Below are positions 16,364-25,240 of a stretch of DNA of 53,156 nucleotides, in pieces (within the stretch, counting starts at the first letter, position 1; each line of letters begins with the position of its first letter). The notes under the pieces were generated by a model that made no database searches, was not told the origin of the DNA, and was given only the letters and a program-made list of their open reading frames with translations. The stretch spans positions 1 to 53,156 of the forward strand of contig JAFUUL010000049.1 of NCBI GenBank assembly GCA_017483805.1, read 5' to 3'. The position numbers and the translations under genes are program-made. The stretch comes from Prevotella sp. Its GTDB lineage: Bacteria; Bacteroidota; Bacteroidia; Bacteroidales; Bacteroidaceae.

Positions 16364-17722
16364 TTACCTTTTCAAAAAGTCATCGACTCTCTTCGCCGTC
16401 TCGATGCCACTGGCCATCGCACGAACGACGAGTGAGGCGCCGTTGGCGGCATCGCCGCAGACAAAGACATTCTCAGGGTACTGCGGATGTTCCGGCTTCA
16501 GGAATCCCATGGCCAGCAGGACGAGTTCGGCTTTGATAATCTCAGGCTGTCCCTTCTCGACCATCAGTGGACGCCCGCCTTCTGGGTTGGGCTTCCAGTC
16601 GATCTCCTGGACTTTTACGCCCGTCAGTTTGCCGTCCTTGCCGAGGAACTCCAGTGTGTTGATGTTCCAGCGGCGGGTGCAGCCCTCTTCGTGGCTGCTT
16701 GTCGTCTTCAGCGTGCGGGGCCAGTTAGGCCAAGGGTTCTGCGGGTCTTCTGGACCTTCTACGGGGCGTGGCATAATCTCGATCTGAGTGACGCTCTTGC
16801 AGCCTTGGCGATGGGCCGTACCGATGCAGTCAGAGCCGGTGTCACCACCACCGATGACCAGCACGTCCTTACCCTTGGCGGTGATGCGTTCATCCTTCGA
16901 AAATTCCATCCCGGCCAGCACGCGGTTCTGCTGAGAGAGCAGTTCGAGGGCGAAGTGGACGCCCTTCAGTTCGCGGCCGGGGGCCTTGAGGTCACGTGCC
17001 GTGGGCGTGCCGGTGGCGAGGACGATGGCGGAGTTCTGTTCCGTAAGCTGCGATAATATCGCAGCACACTCAACGGCCTCGCCATAGCGGAACTCGATGC
17101 CTTCCTCTTCCAGCAACTTGATGCGGCGGTCGATGATCGCCTTGTTCAGTTTGAAGTTAGGGATGCCGTAGCGCAGCAGACCGCCGGCGGCTTCGTTCTT
17201 CTCAAAGACCGTCACCGTGTAGCCCATCAGGTTAAGGGCGTTGGCGGTGGCCAGACCGGCAGGGCCGGCACCAATGACGGCCACCTTCTTTCCATTACGA
17301 ACGATGTTGGTACGGGCCGTGATGTAGCCCTCGCGGAAGGCCGCCTCGGTGATGGCTGCCTCGTCTTCGCGGTTGGTGGTCGGTTCGTGGTTGAAGCGGT
17401 TCAGCACGCAGGCCTTTTCGCACAATGCCGGACAGATGCGGCCTGTAAACTCGGGGAAGGGGTTGGTGCTGTTGAGCAGTCGATAGGCCTGTTCCCACTC
17501 GCCTTTATACAGGGCATCGTTCCACTCGGGCGCCTTGTTGCCCAGCGGACAGGCCCAGTGGCAGAAGGGTACGCCGCAGTCCATGCACCGGCTTGCCTGC
17601 AACTTCCGTTCACGGGTGTTCAGCGTCTGCTCCACCTCGCCGAAGTCGTGTATTCTATCGTGTATCGGACGATACCCGGCCTCCTGTCGGTGTATCTCCA
17701 GAAATGCTTTCGGATTTCCCAT
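16364..17722 (-). CDS. gltD: Glutamate synthase small subunit
   Basis: NAD(P)H-dependent FAD subunit that feeds electrons to GltB. The 452-residue protein has the N-terminal iron-sulfur cysteines (CMDCGVPFCHWACPLGNKAPEW), the FAD dinucleotide fold VAVIGAGPAGLATA near residue 150, and the NAD(P)H fold VLVIGGGDTGSDC near residue 290. The C-terminal VFVCGDAANGASLVVRAMASG closes the FAD domain. It follows gltB by 36 bases, a spacer made of degenerate ATTGAAG repeats. Standard length. Confidence 0.95.
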   Translation of the reverse strand: MGNPKAFLEIHRQEAGYRPIHDRIHDFGEVEQTLNTRERKLQASRCMDCGVPFCHWACPLGNKAPEWNDALYKGEWEQAYRLLNSTNPFPEFTGRICPALCEKACVLNRFNHEPTTNREDEAAITEAAFREGYITARTNIVRNGKKVAVIGAGPAGLATANALNLMGYTVTVFEKNEAAGGLLRYGIPNFKLNKAIIDRRIKLLEEEGIEFRYGEAVECAAILSQLTEQNSAIVLATGTPTARDLKAPGRELKGVHFALELLSQQNRVLAGMEFSKDERITAKGKDVLVIGGGDTGSDCIGTAHRQGCKSVTQIEIMPRPVEGPEDPQNPWPNWPRTLKTTSSHEEGCTRRWNINTLEFLGKDGKLTGVKVQEIDWKPNPEGGRPLMVEKGQPEIIKAELVLLAMGFLKPEHPQYPENVFVCGDAANGASLVVRAMASGIETAKRVDDFLKR

Positions 17723-17725
17723 TTT

Positions 17726-17757
17726 GTATATTGAAGATTGAAAATTGAAGATTGAAC
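17726..17757 (-). repeat. Degenerate tandem repeat in the gltB-gltD spacer
   Basis: The spacer consists of ATTGAAGATTGAAAATTGAA-type units, a short tandem array of the same kind as those near 11.37 kb, 44.38 kb and 51.27 kb. Confidence 0.5.
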
Positions 17758-17758
17758 A

Positions 17759-20700
17759 TTAATAGTCGCGTTGGATGTCTGCAATCTTGCTTTGCAACTT
17801 CTTGAACTGTTCCTCCTGCAGCACGCGCTTGTATTCGATGGGTACCACCTGGATGAAGTCGTCCACGTAGTGCGGCCAGTCGTCGAGCATCGTGCGGGCC
17901 AGTTTCGAGCCTGTGTAGAGGTAGTGCTGGCGAATGAGTTCGTGCAGTTCCTTGCGGCTGACGCTGTCCTCCACGAGGTTGATCTCCACCATGTCCATGT
18001 TGCAGAAGTAGTCGAAGGTGTGTTTCTTGTCCCACACATAGGCCACGCCGCCCGACATGCCTGCGGCGAAGTTGCGGCCGGTCTCGCCGAGCACCACCAC
18101 ACGACCGCCTGTCATGTATTCGCAGCAGTGGTCGCCGGCGCCCTCGATAACGGCAATGGCACCACTGTTACGCACGCCGAAACGCTCGCCCACCTTACCA
18201 TTGATGTAGAGTTCGCCGGAGGTGGCACCGTAGAGACCGGTGTTGCCGGCTATGATGTTGTCCTCAGCACGGAAGTCCTCATCACTACGTGTTGGCGGCA
18301 GAATGCTGATGCGACCGCCGCTGAGGCCCTTGCCGAAGTAGTCGTTGCACTCGCCCTCCAGTTTGAGGTTCAGGCCGCGGACGGCAAATGCACCAAACGA
18401 CTGACCGGCAGAACCCTTGAACTTGATGTTGATGGTGCCGTCGGGCAGGCCGGCCTCGCCGTATTTCTTAGCGATGACGCCGCTCAACATGGTAGTCACG
18501 GCGCGGTCGGTGTTCTTGATGGCGTAGTCGAGAGTCACCTCTTCTTGATTGTCGATGGCCTTTTCGGCGGCGCGGATAATCTCTTCGTCCTTCACGTCGC
18601 TCACCTTGGTGAAAGCACCACGGTCCCAGTAGAGGGCCTTGTCCGTTTCTGGCTTGTGGAGCAGTCGGGCGAAGTCGATGGTGGCCCACTTGGCCTCCCC
18701 AAGCCCCTCCAAAGGAGGGGGTGTTTGGTTACTTGAAGAGGTTGCGATGTTAGTGTTATTATGTATCATAACATCCCCTCCTTTGGAGGGGCTTGGGGAG
18801 GCCTTCACCTCTATCATTTCCGTGTGGCCTATGATTTCCTTCAGGCTATGGACGCCGATTTCTGCGAGGTATTCGCGTACCTGCTGAGCCAGGAAGGTGA
18901 AGTAGTTGACCACGTAGTCGGCACGGCCTTCGAAGTGCTTGCGCAGTTCAGGATTCTGAGTGGCCACGCCCATCGGACAGGTGTTGGTGTTGCATTTGCG
19001 CATCATCACGCAGCCCAGCACGATGAGCGGCAGCGTGCCAAACGAGAACTCGTCGGCGCCGAGCATCGCCATGATGATGACGTCTTTGGCTGTCTTCAGT
19101 TGTCCGTCGGTCTGTAGGCGCACCTGATTTCGCAGGCCGTTGATGACCAGTGTCTGCTGAGTCTCAGCCAGACCAATCTCCGGCGAGATGCCTGCAAAGC
19201 GCATGCTCGAAGCCGGACTGGCACCTGTGCCACCCTCAGCACCACTGATGACGATGAGGTCGGCCTTCGCCTTGGCCACACCCGCGGCGATGGTGCCTAC
19301 GCCACTCTCGGCTACCAGTTTCACGCTGACGGCGGCGGTCGGGTTGATATTCTTCAGGTCGAAGATAAGTTGTGCCAGGTCCTCGATCGAGTAGATGTCA
19401 TGATGGGGTGGGGGCGAGATGAGGCTGATGCCGGGTATGGCGTTGCGCGTCTTGGCGATGATGTCGTTCACCTTGAAGCCGGGCAACTGACCGCCCTCGC
19501 CGGGCTTGGCACCCTGAGCCACCTTGATCTGAATCTCTTCGGCATTCACCAGATACTCGGCCGTCACACCGAAGCGACCAGAGGCTATCTGCTTAGTCTT
19601 CGATGACAGCGATACGCCGTCCACCTCGGTATGATAGCGGGCGTTGTCTTCACCGCCCTCGCCGGTGTTGCTGCGGGCACCGAGTTTGTTCATGGCCAGT
19701 GCCAGTGCCTCATGGGCCTCGATGCTCAGCGCTCCGAACGACATGGCACCCGTCACGAAGTGTTTGACGATAGACTCTACCGATTCCAGACCCTCCCCCG
19801 GCTCCTCCCTGTGAGGGAGGGGAGTAGATGCTTTCTTGAAGGTGAGGAAGTCACGCAGGAAGATGGGCGATTCTTTCTCATCGACCATTTTCGACCACTC
19901 CTTAAACAGTTCGTAATTGCCCGTGCGGCAGGCCAGTTGCAACTTCGCGATGGTTTCCGGATTCCACGCGTGCTTAATACCATCCTTGCGCCACGAGAAT
20001 TGCCCGTAGTTCGGAAGGTAGCCACTCCCCTCCCTCACAGGGAGGGGTTGGGGGTGGGTCTGTTGCATCCTGATAGCATCCCTTGCAATCTCTTTCAGAC
20101 CGATGCCACCGATGGTGCTCACCTCCGTGCCGAAGTAGCGGCGCAGCAAGTCCTCGCTCAGACCGATGCTCTCGAAAATCTTCGCGCCGCGGTACGAGCG
20201 GATGGTCGAGATGCCCATCTTCGACATGATCTTCTTCAGTCCCTTGTCCACGGCCTTGATGTAGTGGGCCTCGGCCGTGGCGTAGTCCTCCTGAATCTTG
20301 CCGCGCTTCACGAGGTCGTCCAAGATGGCGAAGGTCATATATGGGCAAAGGGCCGAGGCACCATAGCCTAAGAGCAGGGCAGCGTGCATCGTCTCGCGAA
20401 TCTCTCCGCTTTCCACGATGAGGGCCGTCTGGACGCGCTTACCGACGCTGATCAGGTAGTGATGGACAGCGGAAACGGCGAGGAGGCTCGGAATGAAGAA
20501 CCACCCCGACAGACCCTCCCCCGGCCCCTCCCTGTGAGGGAGGGGAGTGGATAGTTCTGTCTCGTCGATTTTATCGGTGAGGATGATGTAGTTGTAGCCG
20601 TCGTCCACGGCTTTCTCGGCATCCTTGCAAAGTTTGTCGAGAGCCGTGCGCAGAACCTCGCCGGCCTGGGAGTAATCACTCCCCTCCCTCACAGGGAGGG

Positions 20701-22471
20701 GCTGGGGGGTGGGTCTGAAGGTCATTGGGAGTTTTATCGTCTTAAATCCCTTGTACCTTATATTACACAGTATGTCGAGTTGCGTGTTCGTCAGCACCGG
20801 CTGCGGCAGGCGCACCATCTTGCAGTTCGACGCGTCGGGCGTCAGGATGTTCGTGCCCACGGCGCCGATGTACTCCGTCAGGCTCATCACCAACTCCTCA
20901 CGGATGGGATCGATGGCGGGATTCGTCACCTGCGCAAACTGCTGGCGGAAGTAGTTGAACAGCAACTGCGGGCGGTCACTGATGACGGCCAGCGGCGTGT
21001 CGTTACCCATGGCAGCCACGGGCTCCTGTCCAGCGGTGGCCATCGGGATAATGGTACGGTCGATATCCTCCTGGCCATAGCCGAAGGTCATCAATTTCTG
21101 TTCGAGGTTGCTCACCGCGTTCTCCACGTGGCGACCGCTCTTCAGTTTCTCCAACTGTACGCGGTTCTCGCTGAGCCATTCGCGGTAGGGGTGAGCCTTG
21201 GCCAGTTGTTCCTTGATCTCGCCGTCGTAGTAGATGCGGCCTTCCTGCGTGTCGATGAGCAAAATCTTACCTGGTTGCAGACGGCCTTTAGATACCACGT
21301 CGCCTGGCTCGAAGTCCATCACACCCACCTCAGAGGCCACCACCATCATGCCTTGTTTGGTAATGGTGTAGCGGCTGGGACGCAGACCGTTGCGGTCGAG
21401 CATACCACCGGCATAGCGGCCATCAGAGAACAGCAGGGCTGCCGGACCATCCCACGGCTCCATCAAGATGGAGTGGTATTCGTAGAACGCTTTCAGATCT
21501 TCCGAGATGGGATTCTTGTCGTTGAACGACTCTGGTACCAGAATAGCCATTGCCTGCGGCAGCGACAGGCCGCTCATCATCAGAAACTCGAAGACGTTGT
21601 CCAGGCTCGCCGAGTCGCTCATGCCGTCCTGCACGATGGGGCGCAGGTCCTTGATGTCGCCCAGTGCCTCGCTGCTGAGCACGCTCTCGCGGGCCTTCAT
21701 CCAGCCGCGATTGCCCCGGATGGTGTTGATCTCGCCGTTGTGTGCCAACAAGCGGAAGGGCTGGGCCAGTTTCCATTTGGGAAATGTGTTTGTGCTGAAT
21801 CGGGAATGAACCAGCGCCAGTCCGCTTGTAAAGTAATCGTTCGACAAGTCAGGGAAGTAGCGACGCAGTTGTCCGCTGGTCAGCATACCCTTGTAGATGA
21901 TGTTTTTGCTTGAGAGTGAGCAAATATAAAAATCCTCGTCGGCAATGCGGTTTTCTATTCGCTTGCGTACCTTATATAATATACGCTCGAACACGGGTAC
22001 GTTGTCATCCGGCACGCCTGTTATGAAAATCTGCTTGATGTCAGGTTCCACTTCCCGCGCTGCCGCCCCCAGAACCTCTGGGTTAGTGGGTACTGTGCGC
22101 AGATGCATCAGTTGAAGCCCCTCACGCTCTATCTCTTCTATCATGATGGAGAGGATCTCCTGCTGTGCCTGTTCGTCGCGTGGCAGAAATACCAGTCCTG
22201 TGCCGTACTTCCCCTTCTCAGGAACGGGAATCCCCTGCAACAGGATAAACTCGTGGGGAATCTGAACCATGATGCCCGCACCGTCACCCGTCTTGTCGCG
22301 TGTCTCGGCGCCGCGGTGCTCCATGTTCTCCAGCACTCGGAGCGCATTGTCCACCAGGTCGTGGCTCTTGTTGCCATGAATATTGACAACCATGCCCACA
22401 CCACAAGCATCATGCTCGTAGGCACTCTGGTAAAGGCCTCTTTCTTGCTCGTTAATCTTACATTTTGTCAT
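17759..22471 (-). CDS. gltB: Glutamate synthase large subunit, with five in-frame repeat insertions
   Basis: Makes two glutamates from glutamine and 2-oxoglutarate. The N-terminal class II amidotransferase begins after a propeptide, with nucleophile Cys23 in DACGVGMVV. The FMN/synthase domain includes SPPPHHDIYSIEDLAQLIFD and the 3Fe-4S cysteines (CVMMRKCNTNTCPMGVATQ). The C-terminal GXGXG beta-helix domain is intact. At 1570 residues it is about 60-90 longer than usual. The excess is accounted for by five low-complexity insertions at about residues 585-598, 640-653, 803-816, 882-894 and 1223-1259, each encoded by a palindromic GC-rich repeat. The frame is kept throughout, so the protein may still be active. 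First gene of the gltBD-dapFL-glnN run; promoter -7 box at 22514-22521. Confidence 0.95.
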   Translation of the reverse strand: MTKCKINEQERGLYQSAYEHDACGVGMVVNIHGNKSHDLVDNALRVLENMEHRGAETRDKTGDGAGIMVQIPHEFILLQGIPVPEKGKYGTGLVFLPRDEQAQQEILSIMIEEIEREGLQLMHLRTVPTNPEVLGAAAREVEPDIKQIFITGVPDDNVPVFERILYKVRKRIENRIADEDFYICSLSSKNIIYKGMLTSGQLRRYFPDLSNDYFTSGLALVHSRFSTNTFPKWKLAQPFRLLAHNGEINTIRGNRGWMKARESVLSSEALGDIKDLRPIVQDGMSDSASLDNVFEFLMMSGLSLPQAMAILVPESFNDKNPISEDLKAFYEYHSILMEPWDGPAALLFSDGRYAGGMLDRNGLRPSRYTITKQGMMVVASEVGVMDFEPGDVVSKGRLQPGKILLIDTQEGRIYYDGEIKEQLAKAHPYREWLSENRVQLEKLKSGRHVENAVSNLEQKLMTFGYGQEDIDRTIIPMATAGQEPVAAMGNDTPLAVISDRPQLLFNYFRQQFAQVTNPAIDPIREELVMSLTEYIGAVGTNILTPDASNCKMVRLPQPVLTNTQLDILCNIRYKGFKTIKLPMTFRPTPQPLPVREGSDYSQAGEVLRTALDKLCKDAEKAVDDGYNYIILTDKIDETELSTPLPHREGPGEGLSGWFFIPSLLAVSAVHHYLISVGKRVQTALIVESGEIRETMHAALLLGYGASALCPYMTFAILDDLVKRGKIQEDYATAEAHYIKAVDKGLKKIMSKMGISTIRSYRGAKIFESIGLSEDLLRRYFGTEVSTIGGIGLKEIARDAIRMQQTHPQPLPVREGSGYLPNYGQFSWRKDGIKHAWNPETIAKLQLACRTGNYELFKEWSKMVDEKESPIFLRDFLTFKKASTPLPHREEPGEGLESVESIVKHFVTGAMSFGALSIEAHEALALAMNKLGARSNTGEGGEDNARYHTEVDGVSLSSKTKQIASGRFGVTAEYLVNAEEIQIKVAQGAKPGEGGQLPGFKVNDIIAKTRNAIPGISLISPPPHHDIYSIEDLAQLIFDLKNINPTAAVSVKLVAESGVGTIAAGVAKAKADLIVISGAEGGTGASPASSMRFAGISPEIGLAETQQTLVINGLRNQVRLQTDGQLKTAKDVIIMAMLGADEFSFGTLPLIVLGCVMMRKCNTNTCPMGVATQNPELRKHFEGRADYVVNYFTFLAQQVREYLAEIGVHSLKEIIGHTEMIEVKASPSPSKGGDVMIHNNTNIATSSSNQTPPPLEGLGEAKWATIDFARLLHKPETDKALYWDRGAFTKVSDVKDEEIIRAAEKAIDNQEEVTLDYAIKNTDRAVTTMLSGVIAKKYGEAGLPDGTINIKFKGSAGQSFGAFAVRGLNLKLEGECNDYFGKGLSGGRISILPPTRSDEDFRAEDNIIAGNTGLYGATSGELYINGKVGERFGVRNSGAIAVIEGAGDHCCEYMTGGRVVVLGETGRNFAAGMSGGVAYVWDKKHTFDYFCNMDMVEINLVEDSVSRKELHELIRQHYLYTGSKLARTMLDDWPHYVDDFIQVVPIEYKRVLQEEQFKKLQSKIADIQRDY
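18694..18801. repeat. 108-base inverted-repeat element inserted in gltB
   Basis: Perfect 27-base terminal inverted repeats (18694-18720 and 18775-18801) enclose a 54-base AT-richer core. The element adds 36 codons in frame, including ASPSPSKGG and PPPLEGLGEA peptides. It resembles a small non-autonomous insertion; no transposase is nearby. Confidence 0.8.
19789..19826. repeat. gltB palindromic insertion, copy b
   Basis: ACCCTCCCCCGGCTCCTCCC followed by TGTGAGGGAGGGGAGT: a short palindrome encoding STPLPHREEPGEGL on the minus strand. Same family and orientation as 20511-20550. Confidence 0.75.
20023..20061. repeat. gltB palindromic insertion, copy c
   Basis: Contains CTCCCCTCCCTCACAGGGAG and a G-rich tail; encodes HPQPLPVREGSGY. 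It is the inverse orientation of copy b, same as 20678-20717. Confidence 0.75.
20511..20550. repeat. gltB palindromic insertion, copy d
   Basis: Same unit as 19789-19826 with few changes; encodes STPLPHREGPGEGL in frame. Confidence 0.75.
20678..20717. repeat. gltB palindromic insertion, copy e
   Basis: Same unit as 20023-20061; encodes TPQPLPVREGSDY in frame. Confidence 0.75.
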
Positions 22472-22787
22472 ATTACCCTAATCTTTTTCTTCTTTTTTGT
22501 TCCTTTTCGGCTGCAAAGTTATAACAAAAAGGAAGAATGCGGAAGATTTTGGTGACTTTTTAAATCTTGTTTTTCTCCTGAAGTTTTAATTTGGAAGTAA
22601 AGTTATTGAATTTGCTTACGAATCGAAAGAAAACACTTTTCTATTTAAACGGATTGTTATGCCGTCTTAATTTTCTTTGTCGAAACGCTGCAAATTTCCT
22701 TCATTTTCTTGCAAAACGTCGTATCTTTGCACCCGAAAACATTTCGGAATGTTGTGACACAGATGTATTATTAAAAAGGTAAAAAGC
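22472..22787. promoter_or_regulatory. Divergent gltB / glnK control region
   Basis: 316 bases without a gene. Minus-strand -7 box TAACTTTG at 22514-22521 for gltB (no good -33 match). Plus-strand -7 box TATCTTTG at 22722-22729 for glnK, with only a TTTC-like -33 near 22698. Weak -33 elements on both sides suggest activator-dependent nitrogen control. No sigma-54 element was found here. Confidence 0.6.
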
Positions 22788-23135
22788 ATGAAAAGGATTG
22801 AAGCAATCATCCGCAAGACAAAGTTCGAGGATGTAAAAGAAGCACTGTTGCAGTCGGACATCGACTGGTTTGAGTACCACAACGTGCATGGCATCGGACA
22901 GAGCCGCGAGGAGCGCATCTACCGTGGTGTGCAGTACTCGACGGATGTGATTGAGCGCGTTGCACTGACCATCGTCTGCCGTGACCAGTTCGTCGAACCG
23001 ACGGTAAAGGTCATTCTGAGGGTGGCGCATACTGGCGAGATTGGTGATGGCCGTATCTTCGTCAGCGACATGATCGACACATGGTCGATACGCACCGGCG
23101 AGAACGGCGATACCGTATTAAGAGACAAGAAGTAA
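22788..23135 (+). CDS. glnK: PII nitrogen-regulatory protein
   Basis: Trimeric signal protein that binds ATP/ADP and 2-oxoglutarate and plugs or releases AmtB. 115 residues starting MKRIEAIIRKTKFEDVKEAL. The T-loop contains EERIYRGVQY with Tyr45 aligning to the classical uridylylation tyrosine. The B-loop equivalent is VAHTGEIGDGRIFVSD. It sits 39 bases upstream of amtB, the standard GlnK-AmtB pairing. Some T-loop residues differ from enterobacterial PII (GIGQSREERI), so modification may differ. Confidence 0.93.
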   Translation: MKRIEAIIRKTKFEDVKEALLQSDIDWFEYHNVHGIGQSREERIYRGVQYSTDVIERVALTIVCRDQFVEPTVKVILRVAHTGEIGDGRIFVSDMIDTWSIRTGENGDTVLRDKK

Positions 23136-23174
23136 AAAGGATAACACAACACTCAACACAAACACAAATTCATT

Positions 23175-24428
23175 ATGAACGAAATAGGATTATCACTCGA
23201 TACCGTATGGATGCTATTGGCAGCCATGTTGGTTTTCTGGATGCAGCCTGGTTTTGCACTGTGTGAGGCTGGCTTTACACGCAGCAAGAACACGGCCAAC
23301 ATCCTGATGAAGAACTTCGTCGACTTCATGTTCGGCTCATTGTTGTTCTTCTTTGTCGGCTTCGGCTTTATGTTCGGAAGCGATGGTGCCGGATTCATTG
23401 GCGCCCCCAACTGGGGCGACCTGAGTTTCTACAGCGGCGACCTGCCCACAGAGGGCTTTCTGATTTTCGAGACCGTCTTCTGTGCCACATCAGCCACCAT
23501 CGTCAGTGGTGCTATGGCCGAGCGTACCAAGTTCTCTATGTATCTGCTCTATAGCGCAGCCATCTCGCTATTCATCTACCCCATAGAGGGCCACTGGACA
23601 TGGGGCGGAGGTTGGCTCTGCAACGATGCGGCCGATTCATTCATGATGTCTGTCTTCGGTGATGTGTTCCACGACTTTGCCGGCTCGGCCATAGTCCACA
23701 GCGTTGGTGGCGTACTGGCGCTGATTGGTGCCATGGCGCTCGGTCCCCGTCTGGGCAAGTATGCCAAGAACGGCAAGAGCCGTGCCATTCCCGGCCATAA
23801 CCTGGCACTGGCCTCACTGGGCGTCTTCATTCTTTGGATGGGTTGGTTCGGCTTCAACCCCGGATCGCAGTTGGCAGCCTCTGGCGAGGTGAACCGCGTG
23901 GCCATCTCTCATGTCTTCCTGACAACGAACCTGGCTGCTGCTGCCGGTGGCATCGCCACCATGTTCCTCACATGGTTCAAGTATGGTAAGCCCTCTCTGT
24001 CACTGACGCTGAACGGCGTGCTGGCTGGACTGGTGGGTATCACGGCAGGCTGTGATCTTGTCTCACCCGTCGGAGCCGTTGTTATCGGCTTGGTCTGTGG
24101 ACTGGTGCTGGTCTATGCCATCGAGTTCATCGACCATAAACTTCATATTGACGACCCCGTTGGTGCTTCCAGCGTACATGGCGTCTGCGGTATTCTGGGC
24201 ACGCTGATGACGGGTCTGCTTTCAACCAGCAATGGTGCTTTCTATGGTCATGGCTGGGGATTCTTCGGTGCCGAATGCTTTGGCATCCTGGTTATCGACC
24301 TCTGGGCTGCTGTCTGTGGTTTTGCCCTGTTCTATGGCATCAAGAAGTTGCGTGGCCTGCGTGTAGAGGCTCGTATCGAGGAAGAAGGACTCGACATATA
24401 CGAGCATGGAGAGAGTTGTTACAATTAA
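23175..24428 (+). CDS. amtB: Ammonium transporter
   Basis: Amt/Rh channel conducting ammonium across the inner membrane. 417 residues with about 11 membrane helices and no signal peptide. The twin pore histidines are visible in HDFAGSAIVHSVGG and in DDPVGASSVHGVCGI. Twinned with glnK upstream, and followed by a porin-like gene, so the unit can move ammonium from outer membrane to cytosol and gate it. The C-terminal tail (LRVEARIEEEGLDIYEHGES) is the conserved PII-contact region. Confidence 0.95.
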   Translation: MNEIGLSLDTVWMLLAAMLVFWMQPGFALCEAGFTRSKNTANILMKNFVDFMFGSLLFFFVGFGFMFGSDGAGFIGAPNWGDLSFYSGDLPTEGFLIFETVFCATSATIVSGAMAERTKFSMYLLYSAAISLFIYPIEGHWTWGGGWLCNDAADSFMMSVFGDVFHDFAGSAIVHSVGGVLALIGAMALGPRLGKYAKNGKSRAIPGHNLALASLGVFILWMGWFGFNPGSQLAASGEVNRVAISHVFLTTNLAAAAGGIATMFLTWFKYGKPSLSLTLNGVLAGLVGITAGCDLVSPVGAVVIGLVCGLVLVYAIEFIDHKLHIDDPVGASSVHGVCGILGTLMTGLLSTSNGAFYGHGWGFFGAECFGILVIDLWAAVCGFALFYGIKKLRGLRVEARIEEEGLDIYEHGESCYN

Positions 24429-24457
24429 GAGTTAAGAATTATGAGTGTTTATTAGAT

Positions 24458-25162
24458 ATGAAAAAGATTGTTTTATTTGCAATGGGCTTGGTCGCTGGTG
24501 CGACCGCCCTTGCACAGGACAAAGTTGAGACAACCATCGGTGCTGACTTCGTGAACCAGTACATCTGGCGTGGTCAGGATCTGGGAAGTACTGCCGTCCA
24601 GCCCACACTCGGCATCGGCTATAAAGGCCTGAGCCTCTCGGCATGGGGCAGTTACGGATTGACTGACGCAGCCGATACCAAAGAGTTCGACCTGACCCTC
24701 GGCTATGCCATAGGTGGCTTCAGCGTCAGTGTGACCGACTACTGGTTCAACGCAGGACTCGACCCAGAGAACCGCTACTTCAAATACGACGCCCACGGGA
24801 CGAACCATGTTTTTGAGGCCACTGTCGGCTACGACTTCGGAGTGGCCAGCCTGCAGTGGTCTACCAACTTTGCCGGCAATGACGGGGCGAACAAAGACGG
24901 CGACCGTGCCTACAGCAGTTACATCGAGGCTTCCGCTCCGTTCAAACTGGGCGGTGTCGACTGGACAGCCACGGCTGGTGCTGTGCCTTTCGCTACCGAT
25001 TTCTATGGGACTACCGGCTTCGCCGTGGCCGACCTGTCGCTTAAAGCCACGAAGGACATCCGTGTGACCGACTCGTTCAGCATCCCTGTCTTCGCACAGG
25101 TATCGGCCAACCCATGTGCCCAAAAAGCCTACCTGGTTCTCGGTTTTACGCTGCAACCCTAA
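24458..25162 (+). CDS. Outer-membrane porin-like protein (TorF/Gcw_chp type)
   Basis: 234-residue beta-barrel candidate. A signal peptide (MKKIVLFAMGLVAGATALAQ) is followed by alternating-hydrophobicity strands. The opening TTIGADFVNQYIWRGQDLG is characteristic of the putative porin family with YIWRG, and the chain ends in a hydrophobic strand (AYLVLGFTLQP). The open frame extends upstream into amtB, but the ATG at 24458 with its signal peptide is the clear start. Position after glnK-amtB suggests a role in nitrogen compound uptake; this is inference. Confidence 0.85.
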   Translation: MKKIVLFAMGLVAGATALAQDKVETTIGADFVNQYIWRGQDLGSTAVQPTLGIGYKGLSLSAWGSYGLTDAADTKEFDLTLGYAIGGFSVSVTDYWFNAGLDPENRYFKYDAHGTNHVFEATVGYDFGVASLQWSTNFAGNDGANKDGDRAYSSYIEASAPFKLGGVDWTATAGAVPFATDFYGTTGFAVADLSLKATKDIRVTDSFSIPVFAQVSANPCAQKAYLVLGFTLQP

Positions 25163-25178
25163 TCTTATCCAGGTGTGC

Positions 25179-25216
25179 CCTCCCTCCTGTTTTTGCAGGT
25201 GGGAGGATTTTTCTGT
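25179..25216 (+). terminator. Intrinsic terminator after the porin gene
   Basis: Stem CCTCCCTCCTG (25179-25189) and CAGGTGGGAGG (25196-25206) with one mismatch, loop TTTTTG, followed by ATTTTTCTGTTTT. It separates the ammonium unit from pyrG. Confidence 0.8.
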
Positions 25217-25240
25217 TTTCACATCTCTATATATCATAAA

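Noticed and set aside
19789-20717. Repeated palindromes in gltB as a possible CRISPR array
   Set aside because: Copies occur in both orientations, spacing is irregular, the intervening DNA is conserved enzyme sequence, and no cas gene is present.
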